Source: Candidatus Desantisbacteria bacterium CG1_02_38_46 (GTDB lineage: Bacteria > Desantisbacteria > UBA1551 > UBA1559). Taken from it: a stretch of 5,907 nt of DNA. This document shows, one piece after another, positions 1-5,809 of this stretch. The notes under the pieces are model-generated. The model saw only the letters and a program-made list of their open reading frames with translations, had not been told where the DNA came from and did no database searches. Made by a program: the position numbers and the translations under genes. Where the stretch lies: assembly GCA_001871015.1 (NCBI GenBank), contig MNUO01000055.1, positions 1-5,907 of the forward strand, given 5' to 3'. How positions within the stretch are numbered: position 1 is the first letter of the stretch; every line of letters starts with the position of its first letter.

Positions 1-147
1 GGATGCAATGGAGATTGCTACATCGTCCTCAATCCTTGCTTTAATTTTATGATTATGATATAATACCGGTGATACCCAGGTAGAGGCAAAGGCATTTTCT
101 CCTGTCACCTCCTTCTGGCTTGGAGACTGCACATAAGGAAATTGCAT
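1..147 (-). CDS. Unrecognised protein, N-terminal part, cut by the window edge
   Basis: A minus-strand reading frame stays open from a stop at 235-237 to the left edge. I place the start at the ATG at 145-147, which has AAAGGA only about 2 nt upstream. An alternative in-frame ATG at 205-207 has no visible Shine-Dalgarno. The residues I read from 147 begin MQFPYVQSPSQKEVTGENAF and continue with alternating hydrophobic and polar stretches (TWVSPVLYHN, KIKARIEDDVAISI), which resembles a beta-sheet-rich domain. I do not recognise the family. A near-perfect AAGGAGGTGA lies inside the frame (about 104-113) and precedes another ATG at 93-95, but that frame closes after 25 codons, so I prefer the long frame. 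Start choice and even coding status are uncertain. Confidence 0.4.
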   Translation of the reverse strand, partial: MQFPYVQSPSQKEVTGENAFASTWVSPVLYHNHKIKARIEDDVAISIAS

Positions 148-153
148 TTCCTT
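135..153. repeat. Inverted repeat over the left-edge gene start
   Basis: The arms AAGGAAAT (135-142) and ATTTCCTT (146-153) are perfectly complementary around a 3-nt loop. The hairpin covers both the putative Shine-Dalgarno and the ATG at 145-147, so in mRNA it could hide that start. No T-run follows, so it is not a classical terminator. It could be chance in AT-rich DNA. Confidence 0.35.
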
Positions 154-184
154 TACTGTGTATAAAACACAAGGTTGCAGCGTC

Positions 185-253
185 CCGATGTAACATCGGA
201 ACACCATTTCAGAAAAACTAATTTTGAGCTTGATTTATTATAGGAAATTTCCT
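185..253. other. Intergenic region downstream of yajQ with two short palindromes
   Basis: Between yajQ and the left-edge frame are CCGATG-TAA-CATCGG (185-199, 6-bp stem and 3-nt loop) and the 12-bp palindrome AGGAAATTTCCT (242-253), which lies 12 nt past the yajQ stop codon. Neither is followed by a T-run on the minus strand, so no confident intrinsic terminator is called. They may mark mRNA 3'-end structure or an operator for the left-edge gene. Confidence 0.3.
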
Positions 254-264
254 CGAGCCACACT

Positions 265-762
265 TTATCTATAATTGGCAAATTGCAGTGGAACCCCAAA
301 ATCTTTTTCGCGCAGCATTCCAATTGTTGTCTGCAGGTCATCCTTGCTCTTGCTAAATACACGAATCTCATCACCCTGAATCTGGGTTCTCAACTTTAAC
401 CCGGTATCCCGGATTAACTTTGTGATATCTTTTGCTTTTTCCTGCGAAATACCCTGCTGCAGTGTGACGACCTGTCTGACCATTGAACCCAGAGCAGGTT
501 CAACCTTCCCATAGACAAGTGCCTTGAGTGAAATTCCCCTTTTCACCAACTTTGTCTGAAGAATATCAACTACGCTTTTTAACTTAGATTCATCATCGCT
601 TATCAGGGTAACAATTTTCTTATCCTTATCCAGGGTAATCTGGGACTTACTTCCCCTGAAATCAAACCTCTGCAGGATTTCCTTCATTGTCTGATTGACT
701 GCGTTATCCACTTCCTGCATATTTAAAACCGAAACAATATCAAATGAAAATTCCTGTGCCAT
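265..762 (-). CDS. yajQ: YajQ family nucleotide-binding protein (UPF0234)
   Basis: This 165-residue protein matches the YajQ family over its full length (E. coli YajQ is about 163 residues). The N-terminus reads [20 protein letters not shown], with the family's FSFDIVS.N.QEV.NAV pattern. Residues about 35-40 read FDFRGS, and the middle holds the [27 protein letters not shown] segment. The C-terminus ends [11 protein letters not shown], as in canonical members. The family is a small cytosolic protein with two ferredoxin-like halves; some members bind cyclic di-GMP or nucleic acid, but no enzyme activity is established. Start: ATG at 760-762 with AGGAG about 6 nt upstream. It lies 45 nt downstream of the broken URO-D gene on the same strand and may be co-transcribed with it. 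Its frame is intact, unlike several neighbours. Confidence 0.95.
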   Translation of the reverse strand: MAQEFSFDIVSVLNMQEVDNAVNQTMKEILQRFDFRGSKSQITLDKDKKIVTLISDDESKLKSVVDILQTKLVKRGISLKALVYGKVEPALGSMVRQVVTLQQGISQEKAKDITKLIRDTGLKLRTQIQGDEIRVFSKSKDDLQTTIGMLREKDFGVPLQFANYR

Positions 763-778
763 TTTTAACTCCTGTAGT

Positions 779-789
779 GGGTCTGACCC
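779..789. repeat. GGGTC-T-GACCC palindromic motif in the yajQ leader
   Basis: A short perfect palindrome (5-bp arms around one T) sits directly upstream of the yajQ Shine-Dalgarno. The wider string GGGTCTGACCCC resembles a short dispersed motif I have seen near gene ends in many environmental genomes, but this window holds a single copy and copy number cannot be tested. It fills much of the 45-nt gap between the URO-D stop and yajQ. Confidence 0.3.
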
Positions 790-807
790 CTTCTTTGCTA
801 TCCTTTC

Positions 808-1550
808 TCACCTGTATTTTCGGATTGTTTCGACCATTGCTTTGACATTTTCAATCGGTGTGGTTGAGGCTATAATATTTGAGCATCCCACAACTATACT
901 TCCTTTTTCTTTTGCAGCTTCAATGCAGGAAAGCACTTCCTTTTCCACATCTTCCTTGGTGCCGGTATCAAGGGTATGTGAACTTATCACGCCAAAAAGT
1001 GTAAGATGTGGAAAGGCATCCCGAACTTTTCTTAACTCCATACCAGCCCTTGTATCCACTTCATAATGCGCATCTACACCGGACTGGCCAAAAAGCATAT
1101 CTGCTACAGGCCATAGATTGCCATCACTGCCAAACACTCGACCTGTTTCTGTAAAGTTTTATTTTCAACAGTATAGTAAAGTTCTGTAATTGGGTCAAGA
1201 CGCTTTATTTCATATTCACCTTCAGGGTCACCATAGAAAAAAGTATATTCGTCAATTTTTTTGGCAGGTTTTCTGGACTCCATCCAGTAAAATGGCCTAA
1301 CTATATCCATCTCGAAAGCTTCTGCAACATCAGTAGCATCCTGTGCGCTCTTCTCCAGAAACTCAGCATGAGCATCCTCTCCTTCCCAGCGGGCTTTTGC
1401 TTCTCTCCACTGTTGAATTCCTCCACCAACACATACTTCCCTGCCAAGGAAATACGAAGCCACTCTGGAAGAAACAGATATATGGTGCACAGGTACCTTA
1501 TCTGTTTCATGGTGCTCAAACGCAGATTGAATTCTTTCTGCAAAAGTCAC
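808..1550 (-). pseudogene. Uroporphyrinogen decarboxylase-like (URO-D/MtaA superfamily) gene with internal deletion and frameshift
   Basis: Two minus-strand frames carry the two ends of one URO-D-superfamily protein. The first (GTG at 1548-1550, behind a strong AAGGAGGT) gives the N-terminal part: TFAERIQSAFEHHETDKVPV, then VGGGIQQWREA and IDEYTFFYGDPEGEYE, reliable to about residue 130. The second, open from about 1158 down to the stop at 808, gives the C-terminal part: TETGRVFGSDGNLWPVADML, VDAHYEVDTRAGMELRKV, LFGVISSHTLDTGT and a final NVKAMVETIRKYR. Joined, they would make about 247 residues, against about 340 for the family. The missing piece is the central barrel, where a GD...SP..F..... 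segment is expected. A frame change alone cannot restore it, so a deletion of roughly 300 nt, not a multiple of three, near 1137-1162 is the simplest explanation. Superfamily members decarboxylate uroporphyrinogen or transfer methyl groups; the substrate here is unknown. The gene starts 45 nt after the transporter stop, as in an operon. Confidence 0.8.
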
Positions 1551-1594
1551 GATTACCTCCTTGGAAATTTGCTATTTCATTCCCCAATTTACGG

Positions 1595-2464
1595 TCATTT
1601 TTCATTCCTCCACATCGGCAACATTATCACGACTGTTGCCAGAACAGCAGCTGTCCAGAAGTGAAATGCTGGCTGCCAACCGCATCTGTCCACAAGGTAT
1701 CCAGCCACAAAAGCACCTATCGCAGCTCCTATGTAATTCATTGCATCTACAAAACCTGCTGCTGAAGCTGATCTTTTCTTTCCACCGTAATCCATAGCCA
1801 GAGTCATTGCCAGCAGTACATGAGGACCATCTATCAAAAATCCCATCAGGGCAAGGCATATTAGCATTGCAATCTTCATTCCTGATGGTATTGCAGGTAG
1901 AATTAAAGTCAGTAATGCTGCTAACAGCAGCATTACTACTATAACAGGTGTGCGTCTATATCCCGGCAGTTTATCAGTCATCCATCCCGCAAATACAGCA
2001 CCTGCGCAACCTGCCAGCGGAAAAAGCAAAGTGCGAAACGCAGCACCTGATATGCTATAACCAATTTTTTCATATAAGTAAGTCGGAACCCAGTATATAA
2101 AACCCCATGCCATAATATTCAAACTTAATGAGGCAAAACCTATCTGCCAGAGCCGCGGGTTCACCAGGAAGTGCCGGGACCCTGAGTCAGAATTTTCTGC
2201 TGATAGGGAATCCTGCTCTGTATTAGCCTTGGGTTTAAATCCGGCAGACTCAGGATTGTCTTTTTCCAGAATAAGAAATTGAATCCCGGATACAAAAAAC
2301 AAAAGGGCGGGGAACCAGAAAACAGCCCTCCATTTGAAATGGAGTAAAATTGCTCCAGCAAGGAATAAGGAAATAACATTGCCCATATGATACGAGGTCC
2401 CGAACAACCCGGAGATTGTGCCCCTTTTTTCATGAGGGAACCAGTGTGATATTACTTTTTTTAC
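1595..2464 (-). pseudogene. Major facilitator superfamily transporter (OPA/GlpT-like), lacking the first four membrane segments
   Basis: The frame is open from just after a stop at 2465-2467. It begins mid-protein with KVISHWFPHEKRGTISGLFG, which matches the loop after segment 4 in GlpT-type transporters (HWW..KERGG.VS.WN). About eight hydrophobic segments follow: GNVISLFLAGAILL, WFPALLFFVSGIQFLIL, a cytoplasmic loop with DNPESAGF typical of OPA transporters, then six more, including AAGFVDAMNYIGAAIGAFVA and FHFWTAAVLATVVIMLP. This equals segments 5-12 of 12; about 120-130 N-terminal residues are absent. The only usable early start is TTG at 2405-2407 (270 residues) with no convincing Shine-Dalgarno, or an internal ATG. 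The coding sequence starts immediately at the stop codon of the PHP gene, so the 5' part was probably deleted together with the original spacer. OPA members exchange organophosphates for phosphate; the substrate is not predictable, and an eight-segment remnant is unlikely to work. Confidence 0.8.
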
Positions 2465-3393
2465 TCAAAGAAAATGGCATTGGTCCATGCCATCCTGCCC
2501 TCCCTGTCCGTGCATTGAATTCTGATATATCTCTCCTGTCCACGAATTTTGTATTCAACTTCTCTAAGTGGCTCTCTTTTTAATGCTGTAAACATCTCGC
2601 CATGCCCGTTTGGCGCAATGAAAGAGATTGATTTCACTGGAGAAGTTGCCACAAAAATATTGCCCCCGCTAATTTTCACATCTTTAATCTCCGGCCCACA
2701 ACTTGCATAGAACAAACCCTTTTTAATTGCTTCCATAATATCATATACTGTCAATTTCTTAGACTTCACCATAATCCAGGCTCCGCAAGCATCATTCTGG
2801 CGATGCTCGTTGAAAGAATTGTGAGCATCGTCATTGGCGAACCCAAACACATTCCTGCCACGAACCAAAAGGTCATCCCAGTGGTGCATAGAATATCCTT
2901 TATCTATACCGTACAGGCAGGAGGTATTAAAAACTTCTGTTCCGATGTAGCCCTGGCAGGAAAAAATATCATTGGTGGTAAGTGCTGACCAGTAAGGGTG
3001 AGCTAAAATGATTTCGCCCCCCTGCGATTTCACTGCGTCAATCATTTCCTGTGGATGGACCTCCCACCATTTCTTTCTAAAAATAGGAATTTCATCTCCT
3101 GCATAGGAAATTTCTTCCTTAAGATTAAGCCCGACCAGATGAAAATTAAATTTTGCTTCGGTTGTGCCGCAGTGCATCTCTTGCCCTGGAATCAGCAATA
3201 TCCCCTGATTTCCCTCTACCTTTGTAAGACGACAATGGTCAGTTATACTTAAAAAGTGATATCCTGCCTCCTTATACTGCTTCACTGTCTCTACTGGTGA
3301 CAGACTCCCATCTGAATTTGTTGTGTGGGTATGTAAATTCCCTTTATACCAGTTCCCCTCTGTAACAAATGGATTATTGAATTTTGGTTCCAT
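2461..3393 (-). CDS. PHP-domain metal-dependent hydrolase (CehA/McbA-like)
   Basis: The protein is 310 residues from the ATG at 3391-3393, chosen because AGGGAGG (3399-3405) lies 5 nt upstream. A further in-frame ATG at 3412-3414 lies inside the palindromic repeat and is a less likely start. Numbering from the chosen start, the PHP metal-binding motifs are all present: NLHTHTTNSDG (H21, H23, D28), SITDH (D52, H53), PGQEMH (E72, H74), ILAHPYW (H132) and GFANDDAH (D189, H191). A C-terminal beta-rich part follows (about 225-310; KDVKISGGNIFVATSPVKSI), as in CehA/McbA-type members. PHP enzymes hydrolyse phosphoesters or related bonds with two or three metal ions. No signal peptide is visible, so it is probably cytosolic. 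It lies upstream of the transporter and URO-D remnants and may have belonged to the same operon. All metal ligands are kept, so it looks functional. Confidence 0.88.
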   Translation of the reverse strand: MEPKFNNPFVTEGNWYKGNLHTHTTNSDGSLSPVETVKQYKEAGYHFLSITDHCRLTKVEGNQGILLIPGQEMHCGTTEAKFNFHLVGLNLKEEISYAGDEIPIFRKKWWEVHPQEMIDAVKSQGGEIILAHPYWSALTTNDIFSCQGYIGTEVFNTSCLYGIDKGYSMHHWDDLLVRGRNVFGFANDDAHNSFNEHRQNDACGAWIMVKSKKLTVYDIMEAIKKGLFYASCGPEIKDVKISGGNIFVATSPVKSISFIAPNGHGEMFTALKREPLREVEYKIRGQERYIRIQCTDREGRMAWTNAIFFE

Positions 3394-3398
3394 CAAAA

Positions 3399-3405
3399 CC
3401 TCCCT
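3399..3405 (-). promoter_or_regulatory. Ribosome binding site that sets the PHP gene start
   Basis: AGGGAGG on the minus strand ends 5 nt before the ATG at 3391-3393. The more upstream in-frame ATG at 3412-3414 belongs to the dispersed palindromic repeat and has no comparable site, so the shorter protein is preferred. Confidence 0.75.
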
Positions 3406-3408
3406 TTT

Positions 3409-3443
3409 CGTCATTGCGACTCGCCGCGGCGAGGAAGCAATCT
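3409..3443. repeat. GC-rich palindromic dispersed repeat (TCATTGCGA...GCAATCT type)
   Basis: The element has outer arms ATTGC (3413-3417) and GCAAT (3437-3441) enclosing the perfect 14-bp palindrome CTCGCCGCGGCGAG (3420-3433). It stands out as GC-rich in AT-leaning DNA. The arrangement (TCATTGCGA, GC-rich core, GAAGCAATCT) is one I recognise as a small repeat scattered through many environmental bacterial genomes. It supplies the last residues (LLPRRGESQ) and the stop codon of the ORF6N gene, and the upstream alternative ATG of the PHP gene, so it probably arrived after those genes. Only one copy lies in the window. Confidence 0.7.
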
Positions 3444-3931
3444 ATCTTTTGTAACGGCCTGCGGTTTCCGAATAACTTCAAAAATGGTTTTTATGCTCTT
3501 GCCCTGTTTTTCTACTTTATCTTCAAGCCTGTCTAATCTACCGACGATTTCTTTGTTTGAAGAAACTATTCTCCTGATATTTACAAAAACACGCATTATT
3601 GCTATGTTAACCTGAATGGCTCTTTCGCTGTTTAGCACGCTTGAAAGCATTAATATGCCATGCTCAGTGAATGCATGAGGTGAGTATTTAGGATGCTGAC
3701 CGCGTCCCTTGTTTAAGGTCACGGTTTGTGACCTTAAAACAATTGCTTCTTGTTTTGTTAATTAAACATAAAATCTATTGGGAAACGTTCACTGTTACGC
3801 TTAACTGCCTGATTCAGTGCCTTAACGGGAACATTATATAAATCGGCCAAATTCCTGTCTAACATTACTTTCTGACCACGAATTATTAAAATCTTTTGCT
3901 CAATTACATTCTGTGAAATCGACTCCTTCAT
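3411..3931 (-). pseudogene. ORF6N-domain protein gene with a single-base frameshift
   Basis: Two adjacent frames make one ORF6N protein. The first starts at ATG 3929-3931 (GGAG 9 nt upstream; another in-frame ATG at 3938-3940 touches the Shine-Dalgarno) and reads VIEQKILIIRGQKVMLDRNL, then AVKRNSERFPIDFMFN before TAA at 3758-3760. In the -1 frame, directly from 3761, the expected continuation appears: LTKQEAIVLRSQTVTLNKGR, then YSPHAFTEHGILMLSSVLNS, ERAIQVNIAIMRVFVNIRR and a coiled-coil-like tail LDRLEDKVEKQGKSIKTIFE. Adding one base (C, making CAA=Gln) between 3763 and 3764 restores FMFQLTKQEA and a protein of about 173 residues. ORF6N domains are found in phage-type and chromosomal DNA-binding proteins of unclear function. 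The C-terminal end (KDRLLPRRGESQ) comes from the palindromic repeat rather than from the family's own tail. A non-programmed frameshift or a sequencing error are both possible. Confidence 0.85.
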
Positions 3932-4003
3932 TGCCTGCATCTCCTTTCTGTGTCTTTTTCTGCGACGTCATTATTTAAAAATTCAAATTTCAAAACCCAG
4001 CTA

Positions 4004-4681
4004 TTACAAAGACTTCATTAGCTCCTGCACCCTTCCTGTTATCTCGCCGACGATTAAATCCGCTATTCGTTTTCCTTCTTCACGCGTTGATTTTCTGGGG
4101 TCCATACCGCTTATGCCGTCATCTTTAACAGTGATTTCTCTGTCCTTTGGCAGTAAATTTAAATTCACAAGGTCAGGGCGGAAATACATTAATAAAGAAG
4201 TTTCGTATGCGCCGACATGGTCACCCTCGATACCCTTATCCATAACAAGTTCATAATCAGGAACCATAAGAATCTTTGCATCAGTATATTTTTGTGCAAA
4301 TTCACTGCCGATTTCTCTCAGCGCCTCAATATGTTTGGGTCCATAATGACCCATTAAAACTACAAAAATTCTAAATCCTTCGTCATATAATTGCTCAAAA
4401 TACTCTCTTGCAAGTGCCTGGACAACTTCTTTTTTGACCTCAATTGTCTTCTTGAATCCTGCATGTGGTTTCATTGTCTGGTATCCGCAGTAAATAGGCG
4501 GATGCACTGCACCACCTGTTTTCTTTATTGCTTCGAGGCAGAGGTGATATGCTTTTATTGTGTCCAGTCCTATGGGATTGTGCACACCATGCCATTCAAG
4601 TGCACCCCAGGGAATGTAAATAATTGATGCCCTTTTTAACATTTCGTCAATTTCTCCCGGCTTCATTTCTTCCAGTTTCAT
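4004..4681 (-). CDS. Creatininase family amidohydrolase
   Basis: This 225-residue protein has the creatininase-fold metal motifs in order: WGALEWHGVHNPIGLDT (E29, H31, D40), VVLMGHYGPKH (H112) and DHVGAYETS (H155, E160). The length matches the family (about 230-260). Members open cyclic amides (creatinine) or deformylate pterin and flavin precursors (MptE/ArfB-type), using two metals; the sequence alone does not say which. The Glu that follows the metal His in true creatininase (GHYE) is Gly114 here, as in many non-creatininase members, so creatinine is an unlikely substrate. The ATG at 4679-4681 overlaps the TGA of the upstream URO-D-like gene by 4 nt (ATGA), with GGGAGG a few bases upstream inside that gene, so translation is coupled and the two probably act in one pathway. 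No membrane segment or signal peptide is seen. Confidence 0.88.
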   Translation of the reverse strand: MKLEEMKPGEIDEMLKRASIIYIPWGALEWHGVHNPIGLDTIKAYHLCLEAIKKTGGAVHPPIYCGYQTMKPHAGFKKTIEVKKEVVQALAREYFEQLYDEGFRIFVVLMGHYGPKHIEALREIGSEFAQKYTDAKILMVPDYELVMDKGIEGDHVGAYETSLLMYFRPDLVNLNLLPKDREITVKDDGISGMDPRKSTREEGKRIADLIVGEITGRVQELMKSL

Positions 4682-5634
4682 CCTACCCTCCCGTATTTTT
4701 CAACTAAGTCACTGACCATTTTTACCCTATCGATTTCTGCATCGGGCGGGACCTGGTCGCAGACACATAACATGAACTTTCCGTCGTTTTTGTAATGTTT
4801 CAGGCATCTCATCACGATGTCTTCAAGCGCTTTTCTCGGAAACACAGGGCTGAAAAACGCTCCCGGCACCCCGCCGGCAAGAATCAAATCAGGACCTGCG
4901 AGTTTACGCATTTCCTCCACTTCCACATCTCCGACAGGAGCAGGAGTAAGGGACTGTCCGCAGTCAATACCTGTTCTGCTTACCAGCGGCAAAATTCCAC
5001 GCATCGTCCCGTCGATGTGAACCAGCGAGTATTTACCTGCCTTGCGCAGACCGGGAGTGTATTTCCTGTAATGTGGAGCATAATATTTTTCAAATATTTT
5101 CGGACTTACAACTTCGCCTGTTATGTTGTCTCCGAAGCACACAAGCGGGGCGGGAGCACTGCATATTGCATCAAAAATCGGGTCAAAAATCCTTGAAATA
5201 ACTTCAAGAGTCTTCTCCACTTCCTCAGGCGCATCCATCAGGGCATAGATCGTATTTACCACTCCCATCCATTCCACAAAAAGAGAAACCATTGGATTTC
5301 TGGGCGGAGCAGAACTTCCGACCCCCCATTTTCCGTAAACCCCCATTAATTTTTTTTGACCTTCATCGCTAACCTGCTTCACTTCCTGGTGCTCGTAGAT
5401 GAAACGAAGTATTTCCAGCTCTTTAATATTTTTTACAGGATATTCTTTATAAGCCCAGGTAAATGCCTGCGGAATGTATTCCTTCGCCTGCGACAGAGTT
5501 CCAACCGGTGTTATCCATTCTATCTTTTCCTTAACCGGTTTTCCGTTTGAGTCTTTTTCCTGTTTGACCTTTACCTCATAATCATGAACTGATATTGAAT
5601 AAGTTCCTGATATTACATGCTCCCATGCACCCAC
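4678..5634 (-). CDS. Uroporphyrinogen decarboxylase-like (URO-D/MtaA superfamily) protein, 5'-truncated
   Basis: The longest start-to-stop frame is 318 residues from a GTG at 5632-5634, but coding-like sequence continues upstream in frame (NHRQLYKDLKVGAWEHVISG) to a stop at 5671-5673. No good Shine-Dalgarno precedes the GTG, and about 40-60 N-terminal residues usual for the family (including the ERV..AL.....DR.P region) are missing. Motifs kept: WITPVGTL (40-47), FGDNITGEVVSPKIFEKYYA (167-186), VHIDGTMRGILP (205-216), SLTPAPVGDV (228-237), ILAGGVPG (251-258) and FMLCVCDQVPPDA (287-299). In cobalamin-dependent methyltransferases of this superfamily a zinc site uses H-x-C; here it reads H-I-D, so canonical methyl transfer is doubtful. 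The stop overlaps the creatininase ATG, an operon-like coupling. The break faces a plus-strand gene that may be part of a mobile element, so insertion may have removed the 5' end and promoter. Confidence 0.82.
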   Translation of the reverse strand: MGAWEHVISGTYSISVHDYEVKVKQEKDSNGKPVKEKIEWITPVGTLSQAKEYIPQAFTWAYKEYPVKNIKELEILRFIYEHQEVKQVSDEGQKKLMGVYGKWGVGSSAPPRNPMVSLFVEWMGVVNTIYALMDAPEEVEKTLEVISRIFDPIFDAICSAPAPLVCFGDNITGEVVSPKIFEKYYAPHYRKYTPGLRKAGKYSLVHIDGTMRGILPLVSRTGIDCGQSLTPAPVGDVEVEEMRKLAGPDLILAGGVPGAFFSPVFPRKALEDIVMRCLKHYKNDGKFMLCVCDQVPPDAEIDRVKMVSDLVEKYGRVG

Positions 5635-5653
5635 CTTCAGATCTTTGTATAGC

Positions 5654-5670
5654 TGTCTGTGATTCAGACA
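5654..5670. repeat. Inverted repeat at the break of the URO-D-like gene
   Basis: The arms TGTCTG (5654-5659) and CAGACA (5665-5670) flank a 5-nt spacer and end exactly at the stop codon (5671-5673) that closes the URO-D frame upstream. The position suggests a junction or a recombination footprint, but a 6-bp repeat is also plausible by chance. The 5674-5737 stretch to its right contains no gene I can see; it includes two copies of ACAGT and a long A-run. Confidence 0.35.
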
Positions 5671-5737
5671 CTAAACAAACAGTCTCGCCGACAGTAGGCA
5701 CTCTGGAAGTGGAAAAATAAAAAAAATCGCTGAAAAC

Positions 5738-5766
5738 TTGACTTTCTTCTTTTTTTGTGATATAAT
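5738..5766 (+). promoter_or_regulatory. Strong sigma-70-type promoter with extended -10
   Basis: TTGACT (5738-5743) is followed by a 17-nt spacer and a perfect TATAAT (5761-5766). TG at 5758-5759 gives an extended -10 (TGATATAAT). The spacer is T-rich. The predicted start is near 5773, about 37 nt upstream of the GTG of the plus-strand gene. This is the clearest promoter in the window. Confidence 0.85.
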
Positions 5767-5768
5767 AG

Positions 5769-5796
5769 TATTACTAATATAAAGTAATTAGTAATA
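5769..5796 (+). promoter_or_regulatory. Candidate operator: perfect 10-bp inverted repeat at the transcription start
   Basis: TATTACTAAT (5769-5778) and ATTAGTAATA (5787-5796) are perfect inverted repeats separated by 8 nt (ATAAAGTA). The repeat starts 2 nt after the -10 box and covers the predicted transcription start, a typical site for a dimeric repressor that blocks the promoter. As RNA it would form a hairpin just upstream of the ribosome binding site (AAAAGGA, 5800-5806), so translational control is an alternative. Confidence 0.65.
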
Positions 5797-5809
5797 TATA
5801 AAAGGAAAT

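Noticed and set aside
18-95. A 25-codon minus-strand frame behind a near-perfect AAGGAGGTGA
   Set aside because: The ribosome site is well spaced, but the peptide (PLPLPGYHRYYIIIIK...) is low in complexity and closes quickly, while the alternative frame is open and protein-like to the window edge.
153-374. Minus-strand 73-codon frame
   Set aside because: It overlaps the 3' end of yajQ in another frame, has no family-like sequence or ribosome binding site, and reads as a shadow.
1104-1162. Programmed frameshift to explain the two-frame URO-D gene
   Set aside because: Joining the frames would still leave about 100 central residues missing, so a shift cannot restore the protein.
1343-1797. Plus-strand frames opposite the URO-D and transporter genes
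   Set aside because: They are antisense to recognised coding sequence, lack ribosome binding sites and show no family motifs.
3951-4003. AT-rich stretch after the creatininase gene as an intrinsic terminator
   Set aside because: It contains A/T runs but no GC-rich stem followed by a T-run on the minus strand.
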